Assembly: GCA_964505215.1 (NCBI GenBank)
Contig: CAZDGU010000018.1
Coordinates: 1 to 35,125 of the forward strand
DNA: 35,125 bases
Direction: 5' to 3'
Origin: Gracilimonas sp964505215
GTDB taxonomy: Bacteria; Bacteroidota; Rhodothermia; Balneolales; Balneolaceae
The position numbers were made by a program, and so were the translations under genes. The notes beneath the pieces are model-generated. The model saw only the letters and a list, made by a program, of their open reading frames with translations, had not been told where the DNA came from and made no database searches. Shown piece after piece: positions 1 to 7,256 of this stretch; position 1 is the first letter of the stretch, and every line of letters begins with the position of its first letter.

Positions 1-338
1 TTACTCCTATTTATCTCCACTATTCTGTCCAAATTAAGAGTCGAACTCAGGTTATCAAGATGCAGAAATTGTTCTTCACGCATTACATGGACTATATATA
101 CAATCTCATTTTCCTGCCGATAAAATATCCGGGAAGGAGGTAAAACTACTTCTCTATATATAGAGTTATCAATCTCTTCAACAAACTTACCACTTTTAGG
201 ATGAGATGCTAACCGCTCTATTTTTTGGAATACAGACCGGACTAACTTTTTTGCGGCTGTTGGGTTATCTAAAGAAATGTAGTCAGCTATTTTGTCTAAC
301 TCATTGAGAGCCGGCTCAGTCCAAATTATTCGAGCCAT
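1..338 (-). CDS. RelE/ParE-family toxin, C-terminus cut by window edge
   Basis: An open frame starts at the ATG complementary to 336-338 and runs off the left edge without a stop, giving at least 112 residues. It begins MARIIWTEPALNELDKIADY, the usual ParE/RelE opening (W-T-x-x-A-x-x-x-L-x-x-I). Further on come a SHPKSG turn, a VLPPSRIFYR strand and a YIVHVMREEQ strand, all typical of the family. Toxins of this fold act as mRNA interferases or gyrase poisons; the sequence does not say which. Its start overlaps the end of the antitoxin gene by 13 nt, the usual arrangement of an antitoxin-first pair translated together. Members are usually about 95-105 residues, so this one has a slightly long C-terminal tail. 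The family call is firm; the target is unknown. Confidence 0.82.
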   Translation of the reverse strand, partial: MARIIWTEPALNELDKIADYISLDNPTAAKKLVRSVFQKIERLASHPKSGKFVEEIDNSIYREVVLPPSRIFYRQENEIVYIVHVMREEQFLHLDNLSSTLNLDRIVEINRS

Positions 339-583
339 CTTGCCAAGCGTTTTTTTGCCTCAGCATGCGGAACAATACGGCCTTCTATAATTGCCTTTTC
401 ACCGCGAGCCAATCCTTCCAGAAGGGATAACTTTTTTTGAATATGCTCAAAATGTTCCACATCAACAAGGTATGCCGAAGGTTTTCCATGCTCAGTAATT
501 AGCACAGGTTCCTTTTCTTCGCGTAACTCTTTGAGAAGTTTGGTTGCTTGACGTTTAAGTGTTGTGACCAGTTCTGTTTTCAT
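326..583 (-). CDS. Phd/YefM-family antitoxin
   Basis: An 85-residue protein. The N-terminal half (about 1-50) has the Phd/YefM pattern: a short helix-rich DNA-binding region, then PVLITEHGKPSAYLVDVEHF, the signature strand-turn-strand of the family. The C-terminal part (about 55-85) is the toxin-wrapping segment and ends in AKKRLARWLE. It should bind and neutralise the overlapping ParE-like toxin, and the pair should repress its own promoter. A 16-nt inverted repeat lies 3 nt upstream of the start codon and is a good operator candidate. The family and pairing are well supported. Confidence 0.88.
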   Translation of the reverse strand: MKTELVTTLKRQATKLLKELREEKEPVLITEHGKPSAYLVDVEHFEHIQKKLSLLEGLARGEKAIIEGRIVPHAEAKKRLARWLE

Positions 584-585
584 AG

Positions 586-601
586 TGATACTAAAGTATC
601 A
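586..601 (-). promoter_or_regulatory. Inverted repeat, candidate operator of the toxin-antitoxin operon
   Basis: TGATACT-AA-AGTATCA is a perfect 7-bp inverted repeat around a 2-nt centre, ending 3 nt before the antitoxin start codon. Phd/YefM antitoxins bind short palindromes overlapping their own promoters. The repeat is directly visible; the operator role is inferred. Confidence 0.5.
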
Positions 602-744
602 TTTTAAAGTAAGATTGACAAAAACCACTATAAAATTGGTATAACAATCGTTTGTATGATATCGGTGTTTGGATGGATCGAATAGCATCGGAGCAGAGGG
701 GGACATACGATGGCTGGGGAACCTCAGTTTGACGCCATAATTTG

Positions 745-752
745 TATATTTG
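745..752 (+). promoter_or_regulatory. Candidate -7 promoter element (TATATTTG) of the M48 protease gene
   Basis: TATATTTG fits the Bacteroidota -7 consensus TAnnTTTG and sits in the longer string TTTGTATATTTG (741-752). It ends 37 nt before the start codon, almost the same distance as similar elements before acnA and hutU. No good -33 TTG is found 19-21 nt upstream, so confidence is moderate. Confidence 0.4.
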
Positions 753-789
753 AGGCTTCATTCAAAAAGAAGCTCACACAAATTTACGC

Positions 790-2022
790 ATGAATATTTA
801 CGCGATTATTATTCTGGCAACCATTGCCATAGATTTCATTCTGGATATCACTTCCAACTATTTCAATCTGAAATCTCTTACCAAAGAATTACCCAAAGAG
901 TTTGAGGGCGTTTACGACGAGGATAGTTACGCCAAATCACAGCAATACACCAAAGTGAGAACCAGGTTCGGCTTTCTCACAGGTGGCTTTGATTTAGTCA
1001 TTCTGTTAGGTTTTTGGTTCTCGGAAGGTTTCAATTGGTTAGATCAAATAGTACGTGCATGGGGATTTGGTGAGCTACTCACCGGATTGATTTATATAGC
1101 TATTTTATTGGTTGCTAAATCCATCATAGGCCTTCCTTTTAGTATCTACTCTACTTTTGTGATTGAGGAGCGCTTTGGCTTCAACAAAACCACACCCAAA
1201 ACTTTTGTCCTTGATTTGATAAAAGGACTTGGCCTCGGATTGATTATCGGGATGCCGCTGCTTGCCGGGATTTTGTGGTTCTTTATGTACGCAGGTGATT
1301 TGGCCTGGCTGTACGCCTGGGGCGCAGTAACCGGATTTACGCTGATTATGCAATATGTGGCTCCCACGTGGATTATGCCTTTATTCAACAAATTTACCCC
1401 TTTGGAAGAAGGTGAGTTGAGAACGGCCATAGAAAATTATACCGAAAAGGTGGAGTTTCCCCTTCAGGGATTATTTGTGATTGACGGCTCCCGGCGCTCC
1501 AGTAAATCAAATGCATTTTTTACCGGTTTTGGTAAAAATAAAAGAGTGGCTTTGTACGATACGCTCATCGAAAATCACACCCAAGAAGAGCTGGTGGCAG
1601 TGCTTGCTCATGAAGTAGGTCATTACAAGAAAAAACACATTATTAAAGGAATGATAACGAGCGTACTGCAAACCGGGGTGATGTTTTTTCTGCTTTCTAT
1701 TTTCTTGCAATCTCATGCTTTATTTGATGCATTTTATATGAATGAAATGTCTGTATATGCAGGACTGATATTTTTTGGGATGCTCTATGCGCCTATCGAT
1801 ATGATACTTTCTGTTTTTATGCAGATGTTCTCTCGGAAGCATGAATTTGAGGCCGATGCGTTTGCCGCCACCACTACAAATAAACCGGAAAGTATGATTT
1901 CGACCCTCAAGAAATTATCCAGAGATAACTTGTCGAACCTCACTCCGCATCCGCTTTATGTGTTTTTGAATTACTCCCATCCGCCGGTGCTGGAACGGAT
2001 TCATGCTATAAAAAAGTTATAA
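790..2022 (+). CDS. M48-family (Ste24/CAAX protease 1-like) integral membrane metalloprotease
   Basis: A 410-residue protein with an N-terminal domain of several membrane spans (about 4-20, 64-78, 95-118, 145-190). The catalytic domain has the zinc motif HEVGH at 274-278 and the third-ligand region FEADAFA around 353-359 (Glu354). More membrane segments lie at about 290-308 and 320-345. The architecture and the conserved GSRRSSKSNAFFTGFG segment (233-248) match the M48A group, the bacterial relatives of yeast Ste24, which cut near membranes with the active site in an enclosed chamber. Bacteria of this group do not prenylate proteins, so the substrate is unknown and quality control or peptide cleavage is only a guess. 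The gene stands alone, with a candidate promoter 37 nt upstream. The family is clear; no specific symbol is justified. Confidence 0.9.
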   Translation: MNIYAIIILATIAIDFILDITSNYFNLKSLTKELPKEFEGVYDEDSYAKSQQYTKVRTRFGFLTGGFDLVILLGFWFSEGFNWLDQIVRAWGFGELLTGLIYIAILLVAKSIIGLPFSIYSTFVIEERFGFNKTTPKTFVLDLIKGLGLGLIIGMPLLAGILWFFMYAGDLAWLYAWGAVTGFTLIMQYVAPTWIMPLFNKFTPLEEGELRTAIENYTEKVEFPLQGLFVIDGSRRSSKSNAFFTGFGKNKRVALYDTLIENHTQEELVAVLAHEVGHYKKKHIIKGMITSVLQTGVMFFLLSIFLQSHALFDAFYMNEMSVYAGLIFFGMLYAPIDMILSVFMQMFSRKHEFEADAFAATTTNKPESMISTLKKLSRDNLSNLTPHPLYVFLNYSHPPVLERIHAIKKL

Positions 2023-2218
2023 CCTAAAGAGTTAAACCATTTGGTTAATCTGTTCAGTCTATCCATGCAGTGCATGATTGAGAGGTTTGATATTTAACAA
2101 CAATAGAGGCCGGGAAGGCGGTTTAATACCAGATTCATGAGTGAGACTTATTTTTTAAAAGGGGAATAACTCCGCTAAATTTTACGTACTTTTTTGAGAA
2201 ACCAATGGCTATCCAATT

Positions 2219-3346
2219 ATGAAAAAACATATCGAGACCATAGCAATTCACGCCAGTATGAAGAAAGCGGATCGGGAAAATGATACCATCGTTCCGGGTA
2301 TTGAAGTTTCCACGATTTATGAACATCGGAAAGGAGGCCGGCGTGAAGGTGATGATAAATACATCCGAATGTCGAATCCAAATCGGAGCCAGTTAGAGCG
2401 GGTGCTGGCGCAGCTGGAAAATGGAGAATCGGCGGCGGCTTTTGCTTCGGGAATGGCGGCTATATCGTCGGTATTTCAAACGGTTGAGTCCGGCGCGCAC
2501 GTACTGGTTCCGAAAGACGTTTACTTTGGCACGCGAAAGCTGATGTGGGAGTTTGCCGAACGGTGGAACTTGGAAGTGGATTTCGTGGATATGACGGATG
2601 TGGATGAGGTGACATCAGCAATCCGGCAAAACACGAAATTAGTTTGGCTGGAAACCCCGTCTAATCCGAGCTTACACATAACCGATGTTAAAAAAATAAG
2701 CGCAATTGCAAAGGAAAACGGAGCAGTTGTGGCCGTAGATAATACCTGGCCAACGCCTTATAACATGCGTCCGCTGGAGCTTGGCGCTGATGTATCGGTT
2801 CACTCCACCACCAAATATTTGGGTGGACACAGCGACATTTTAGGCGGTGCTGTAATCACCAAAGAAAACGGCCCGCTGATGGAGCATATTCGCAAAATTC
2901 AACTTATACAGGGAGGCGTTCCATCACCCCGAGACTGCTGGCTGCTGAGCCGAAGCATTCGTTCATTCCCTTATCGAATGCGTGCTCATAACGAAAATGC
3001 TCGTAAAGTAGCCGATTTCCTGAATGAGCATTCCAATGTAAAAGAAGTTTTTTATCCCGGATTAGAATCTCACCGCGGACATGAAATTGCCCGTGAACAA
3101 ATGGATGATTTTGGAGGTATGATTTCCTTTTTAATTGACGGCGGAGAACAGCAGGCTGTGGACATAGTAGATAAAAGCACGCTGATAAAAGCAGCCACCA
3201 GCCTGGGCGGAATTGAAAGCATTTGGGAGCATCGAAAATCTTCGGAAGGAAAAGATTCCAAAGCTCCTTATAACTTAATTCGCCTTAGCGTGGGTCTGGA
3301 ACATCCCGATGATATTATTGCGGATATTGACCAGGCCTTAGCCTAA
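2219..3346 (+). CDS. Trans-sulfuration (Cys/Met metabolism) PLP-dependent enzyme
   Basis: A 375-residue member of the cystathionine gamma-synthase / gamma-lyase / methionine gamma-lyase fold. Visible signatures are YIRMSNPNRSQLE (48-60, phosphate and subunit contact), ASGMAAISS (76-84, the PLP phosphate loop), VAVDNTW (171-177, Asp174 for the pyridine nitrogen) and SVHSTTKYLGGHSD (193-206) with the Schiff-base lysine Lys199. The family makes or breaks C-S bonds of cysteine, homocysteine or cystathionine in the cytosol. Substrate cannot be read reliably from sequence, and metB, metC and mgl-type roles are all open. A secreted thioredoxin-like gene and the ergothioneine pair lie downstream on the same strand, so a role as the C-S lyase of that pathway is possible but unproven. 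Spacers of about 200 nt on each side suggest it is transcribed alone. Confidence 0.85.
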   Translation: MKKHIETIAIHASMKKADRENDTIVPGIEVSTIYEHRKGGRREGDDKYIRMSNPNRSQLERVLAQLENGESAAAFASGMAAISSVFQTVESGAHVLVPKDVYFGTRKLMWEFAERWNLEVDFVDMTDVDEVTSAIRQNTKLVWLETPSNPSLHITDVKKISAIAKENGAVVAVDNTWPTPYNMRPLELGADVSVHSTTKYLGGHSDILGGAVITKENGPLMEHIRKIQLIQGGVPSPRDCWLLSRSIRSFPYRMRAHNENARKVADFLNEHSNVKEVFYPGLESHRGHEIAREQMDDFGGMISFLIDGGEQQAVDIVDKSTLIKAATSLGGIESIWEHRKSSEGKDSKAPYNLIRLSVGLEHPDDIIADIDQALA

Positions 3347-3576
3347 GGTGTGCCGAAATATGAAAAATTAATGTATAACTTAGTCAGCTAATAAAATTTG
3401 ATTAGGGTTAATCGGATTATATTAAAGCTATAATTCTGTTACGTTTTATAATGCTTAGGCTGTGAAATAATTCTTATATTAAAACTGTTCATCAGGCTTG
3501 AACGCCATGGCTAAAGACCGTTAATTATTCAGCCACGTCTTATTATTATCCATCCTCTTACCTACTTTTTTACATT

Positions 3577-4068
3577 ATGATTAAATACATATTCCTTAGT
3601 TTTTTTATGCTTTTCTCTTTCACAACTGCATATGCTCAAAATGAGATTGTGGAAGATTTGTACGAGTGGAAAACCATGGAGGAAGCACAAAAACTGGCGG
3701 ATGAAAACAGTAAAAAAGTAGTGGTTTACGCCAACGCCAGCTGGTGTACCTATTGCAAAAAAATGGAAAGCGAAGTATTTACTTCCAAAAAAGTACAGCA
3801 GGAAACCGCCGAAAACTTTTATCCGGTTTGGGTTGATATCGAGTCGGATGAAAAAATGATTTTTCGCGGTGAAGAAATAACTCAGATGCAGTTTGCACAA
3901 GCCATGAGAATTACGGGAACGCCCACCTTTGTATTTTTAGGTCCCGATGGCGAAATTATTGCCGGACAGCCCGGATTTATCCCCGAAGAAATGTATTTGC
4001 AAATGCTGGATTTTATTGGAAGTGATGCGTATTTGAAGCAGAGCTTTGGAGAGTTTGTAGAGAATTAA
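3577..4068 (+). CDS. Secreted thioredoxin-fold protein with WCTYC active site
   Basis: A 163-residue protein with a clear signal peptide (hydrophobic 4-17, cleavage expected after AYA at 18-20). The mature part has a thioredoxin fold of the Thioredoxin_7/DUF255-like type: a strand KKVVVYANAS followed by the redox motif W56-CTYC-K61, then the cis-proline loop GTPTFVFLG with Pro116. It should act as a periplasmic disulfide reductase or oxidase; the CxxC sequence alone does not fix the direction. Length fits a single domain with one extra helix. Spacers of 230 and 328 nt isolate it from the neighbouring genes. The fold is certain; the partner is unknown. Confidence 0.87.
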   Translation: MIKYIFLSFFMLFSFTTAYAQNEIVEDLYEWKTMEEAQKLADENSKKVVVYANASWCTYCKKMESEVFTSKKVQQETAENFYPVWVDIESDEKMIFRGEEITQMQFAQAMRITGTPTFVFLGPDGEIIAGQPGFIPEEMYLQMLDFIGSDAYLKQSFGEFVEN

Positions 4069-4396
4069 GCGATATTTACTTTTTTGATTTTTTACTAAGC
4101 GTGTTTTCTGTAAAGGAATAAAGCAGGAAGACTGCGATTATTCACTTGGAATTTTATTCCGTACCCACCGTTATCTGCCATAGTTATTAAGCTCAATCGG
4201 GGTTGTGCATGTATCATGGCAAACTTTTAATGTATTGCCAATTCCTATTTTCTCATTTGTTATAATGCAAAGGCAGTTGTAATAAATATCTCATCAATCT
4301 TAGCAGGAATTCCTGCGAGCCTAATCGAGTTATAAAAGTAAGATGTTTAAAGTATGAGGCGTCAATTAGCAAAATTATAATCAAAATAGTATAGCC
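4069..4396. other. Gene-free spacer before egtB
   Basis: No open frame of note. It holds a perfect 14-nt palindrome at 4303-4316 (listed separately) and an AT-rich stretch with TATAAT at about 4259-4264. A loose TTGCCA lies upstream of that, but the gap of about 20 nt is poor for a sigma-70-type promoter. No terminator with a U-tract was seen after the thioredoxin gene. Confidence 0.5.
4303..4316. promoter_or_regulatory. 14-nt perfect palindrome upstream of egtB
   Basis: GCAGGAATTCCTGC is a perfect palindrome centred about 87 nt before the egtB start codon. It could be a binding site for a dimeric regulator of the egtBD operon. A single occurrence cannot prove this. Confidence 0.35.
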
Positions 4397-5704
4397 ATGG
4401 GCACGAATGTAATACAAGCAAAGACCGCTGCTGAAATTCAGGATGAATCAACCTTTCTTTTTTCCAGATCGGAACTCATTCAAAAGTTTGAAAAAATAAG
4501 AGCCTTCACCGAAGAAATTACCGCCCCACTGGAGATTGAAGATTATGTAGTGCAGGTAACAGAGAATGCGAGTCCTGCTAAATGGCATTTGGCTCATACC
4601 ACATGGTTTTTCGAGACATTTTTGCTGGAAAAAGAACTCAAAGATTATGATCCCATTCATCCCCAGTACAGCTATTTATTTAACTCCTATTATTTGCAGA
4701 CGGGCGTTCCCCACTGCCGTGCTCGCAGAGGAAACATATCGCGCCCAACCGTTAAACAAGTTTTTGAATATCGCAAAAGCATCAATGAGCATGTAATCAA
4801 CCTGATTAAAAATGCTACGGATGAACAGTTTGAGGAATGGGGGCCGGTTGTTGAGATTGGGATTCATCATGAACAGCAGCATCAGGAATTACTGATGACA
4901 GATCTCAAATATATGTTTTCCCAAAATCCGTTAAATCCGGTGTATAAAAAGGCAGAACGTCCAAAGGTGAAATCTATTCCCGATACTTCTTGGATTAGTT
5001 TTGAAGAAGGGGTTTACAAAGTAGGCCACAAAGGAGATGGATTCGGGTACGATAATGAATTTCCGCGCCATAAAACCTATATACATGATTTTGAGTTGGC
5101 CAATCGTCTGGTGACAAATGGTGAATTCATGGAGTTTATAGAATCCGGAGCCTATGGAAATCCAAAATGGTGGCTTGATGAAGGCTTTTCTACAGTTCGG
5201 GATGAAGGATGGAAGGCGCCGTTATACTGGCGAAATATAGAAGGAGAATGGCATCAATTTACATTATCAGGCTTAGAGAAGCTTGATCCTAATGATCCTG
5301 TTACGCATGTCAGTTATTTTGAAGCAGACGCTTATGCCCGCTGGAAAGGATACCGCCTGCCCACCGAACAAGAATGGGAATTGGCAGCCGAGCATTTGGC
5401 CATAGAAGGAAGTTTTGCTGATGCGAAGTATTTGCAGCCGGCTGCCTTGCAAACCGAAAAAGGTGGCTTGCAACAAATGTTTGGAGAGGTGTGGCAATGG
5501 ACTCAAAGTTCGTACGCTCCATATCCCGGATATAAACCGCTTCCCGGTGCGTTGGGAGAGTATAACGGCAAATTCATGTGCAACCAATATGTACTGAGAG
5601 GAGGCTCCTGCGCCACTTCTAAATCGCATTTTCGAAAAACCTATCGCAATTTTTTTCATGCCAATGAGCGCTGGCAGTTTACCGGAATTCGTTTAGCAAG
5701 GTAG
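4397..5704 (+). CDS. egtB: Ergothioneine biosynthesis protein EgtB (hercynine oxygenase / sulfoxide synthase)
   Basis: A 435-residue two-domain protein. The N-terminal DinB_2-like helical bundle (about 20-175) carries the iron site: His67 in KWHLAHTTW and the HEQQH motif at His158/His162. The C-terminal formylglycine-generating-enzyme-like (C-lectin) domain (about 195-435) has VSYFEADAYARWKGYRLPTE, GEVWQWT, RGGSC and TGIRLAR landmarks. EgtB joins a thiol to the imidazole C2 of hercynine using O2, giving the sulfoxide precursor of ergothioneine. A tyrosine pair in the NSYYL segment (Tyr98-Tyr99) recalls EgtB types that use free cysteine, and no egtA (gamma-glutamylcysteine ligase) or egtC is nearby. 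The thiol donor therefore remains an inference. egtD follows after 2 nt, so the two are one operon. Confidence 0.93.
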   Translation: MGTNVIQAKTAAEIQDESTFLFSRSELIQKFEKIRAFTEEITAPLEIEDYVVQVTENASPAKWHLAHTTWFFETFLLEKELKDYDPIHPQYSYLFNSYYLQTGVPHCRARRGNISRPTVKQVFEYRKSINEHVINLIKNATDEQFEEWGPVVEIGIHHEQQHQELLMTDLKYMFSQNPLNPVYKKAERPKVKSIPDTSWISFEEGVYKVGHKGDGFGYDNEFPRHKTYIHDFELANRLVTNGEFMEFIESGAYGNPKWWLDEGFSTVRDEGWKAPLYWRNIEGEWHQFTLSGLEKLDPNDPVTHVSYFEADAYARWKGYRLPTEQEWELAAEHLAIEGSFADAKYLQPAALQTEKGGLQQMFGEVWQWTQSSYAPYPGYKPLPGALGEYNGKFMCNQYVLRGGSCATSKSHFRKTYRNFFHANERWQFTGIRLAR

Positions 5705-5706
5705 CT

Positions 5707-6675
5707 TTGAAGATTAATCCGGATACAAAATTTATGAACACTGTGATGACTGAAAAGAAAGCCTCATCAGTTATGCTGAATGATGTTTTAGAAGGGCTGA
5801 GAAAATCCCAAAAAACACTGCCGAGTAAATATTTTTATGATAAAAAAGGCTCGGAGCTTTTTGAGAGCATCTGTAATCTGGAAGAATATTATTTAACCAG
5901 AACAGAGCTGGAAGTAATGGAAGAAAATATTCATGAAATTACCAAAAAGCTGGGAGATCATGTTCAGCTCATCGAGCTTGGAAGCGGCAGCAGTGTGAAA
6001 ACAAGGCTTCTGCTTAATAATTTGGAGCATATAGCTTCTTACGTACCGGTAGATATTTCGGAAGAGTTTTTGGAAGAAGTGACCGAAAATCTTAAGAATG
6101 AATACCCGGATTTGATCATTAAACCCGTTTCTGCGGATTACACCAAACCCTTTGATTTGCCGGAATCTAAGCCCGGGATAAAGAAAATAATTTATTTCCC
6201 CGGCTCAACAATAGGAAACTTCACCAAAGAAAAAGCAAATCGGTTCATAGCATCCATAGCAGATTTGGTGGGAGAGAACGGAGGGCTTTTAATCGGGTTC
6301 GACCTTATTAAAGACCGAGACACGCTGATAGCCGCTTATGATGATTCAAAAGGAATTACGGCTGCATTCAACAAAAATATTCTGGCGCATATAAACCGGG
6401 AATTGGATGCAGATTTTGACTTAAATCAGTTTGAGCACCGGGCTGTTTTTAATGAAGAAGCAAGCCGGATTGAAATGCATTTGGTTAGCAAGATTGAACA
6501 GCAGATAAAGATTGGAGGGAGTGAAATTCAGTTCTTTGAAGGCGAAACCATTCACACCGAAAACTCCCACAAGTATTCGTTGGCCTCATTTAGAGTTATG
6601 ACAGCACCTTATTTTGAAAAAGCACTTTCGTGGACAGATAAACAGGAATTATTTGCCATTCAGTATTTAGAATAA
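5707..6675 (+). CDS. egtD: EgtD, L-histidine N-alpha-methyltransferase
   Basis: Up to 322 residues, the usual length for the family. It makes hercynine from histidine with three S-adenosylmethionine molecules. Visible family motifs are LPSKYFYDKKGSELF (38-52), EYYLTRTE (60-67), the SAM-binding ELGSGSSVKTR (90-100), PGSTIGNF (165-172), GFDLIKDRDTLIAAYDD (197-213) and IHTENSHKYS near 282-291, which lies in the histidine-binding lid. The longest frame opens with TTG at 5707, 2 nt after the egtB stop. In-frame ATG codons at 5734 and 5746 are equally plausible starts, since the conserved region begins only near residue 24. The tight spacing shows co-transcription with egtB. Confidence 0.93.
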   Translation: MKINPDTKFMNTVMTEKKASSVMLNDVLEGLRKSQKTLPSKYFYDKKGSELFESICNLEEYYLTRTELEVMEENIHEITKKLGDHVQLIELGSGSSVKTRLLLNNLEHIASYVPVDISEEFLEEVTENLKNEYPDLIIKPVSADYTKPFDLPESKPGIKKIIYFPGSTIGNFTKEKANRFIASIADLVGENGGLLIGFDLIKDRDTLIAAYDDSKGITAAFNKNILAHINRELDADFDLNQFEHRAVFNEEASRIEMHLVSKIEQQIKIGGSEIQFFEGETIHTENSHKYSLASFRVMTAPYFEKALSWTDKQELFAIQYLE

Positions 6676-6829
6676 GCGCACCCTTCGCTGCATATATCTT
6701 TCTAAATCTTGACATTCGTAAGGCTTTGCGTCATGTGCCATCAACGCTCTGCCTGTTTATTTCGGGTTAGCTAAGACGTGAAACTGGAAAATGAATGCTC
6801 GACTTCAACAATCAGTTTATTACTAAAAC

Positions 6830-7039
6830 TCAGCAACAATTTTGTTGAAGTTGAATAGAAGGGCAAGCTGTATCGCCGAAAGAGCAAAATACGCAGCAAT
6901 CTCCCTTGTTTGGTCTTATCACTTCATTACAATGAGGACAGCTCCAAAAAAATTGGCAGGAGTCGGTAGGCATGGTTTCGGTGGTTTTATGTCCACATTC
7001 AGGACAGACTATGGTAGATGTTAGCGTTACAGTATTCAT
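6830..7039 (-). CDS. Small Cys-rich GDCCVxC-domain protein
   Basis: The likely start is the ATG complementary to 7037-7039, giving 69 residues beginning MNTVTLTSTIVCPECGHKT. An upstream in-frame ATG would add 14 unconvincing residues. The protein has a CPECG pair, a SCPHC pair and then GDCCVFCSFGDTACPSIQ. That last block is the signature of the family named GDCCVxC domain-containing (seleno)protein, in which some members carry selenocysteine at the third cysteine. Here the codon is TGC, so it is the plain cysteine form. Eleven cysteines in 69 residues suggest a zinc ribbon plus a thiol redox or metal-binding site; the function is not known. It sits convergent to egtD and divergent from hutU. 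Confidence 0.8.
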   Translation of the reverse strand: MNTVTLTSTIVCPECGHKTTETMPTDSCQFFWSCPHCNEVIRPNKGDCCVFCSFGDTACPSIQLQQNCC

Positions 7040-7210
7040 GGAATATCTAATATTCTTTTGAACTAATAAGTGCAGTAGCACGGTGTTTTAGAGCGAGTTG
7101 TATTGGGTAAATATAGCCAAATTTTCTTTCACTCCGGCGTATGGGCTGCATCAAAAAAAGCAGGATTAGTTACTTTGAAATATCTGCGTGAGTCTTCCCG
7201 AAAAATCCTG

Positions 7211-7218
7211 TACCTTCG
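7211..7218 (+). promoter_or_regulatory. Candidate -7 promoter element (TACCTTCG) of hutU
   Basis: TACCTTCG differs by one base from TAnnTTTG and ends 38 nt before the hutU start codon, the same distance as the related elements before the M48 protease and acnA. No matching -33 TTG is visible, so this is tentative. Confidence 0.33.
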
Positions 7219-7256
7219 TGCTATTGCATTAGTTGCCCGAATATAATTGAATAGAA

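Noticed and set aside
2023..2218. Possible SAM or SAH riboswitch before the trans-sulfuration gene
   Set aside because: No multi-stem conserved aptamer or terminator/anti-terminator pair could be recognised in the spacer.
6830..7039. Possible selenocysteine codon in the GDCCVxC protein
   Set aside because: The relevant codon reads TGC, not TGA, so no recoding is needed.
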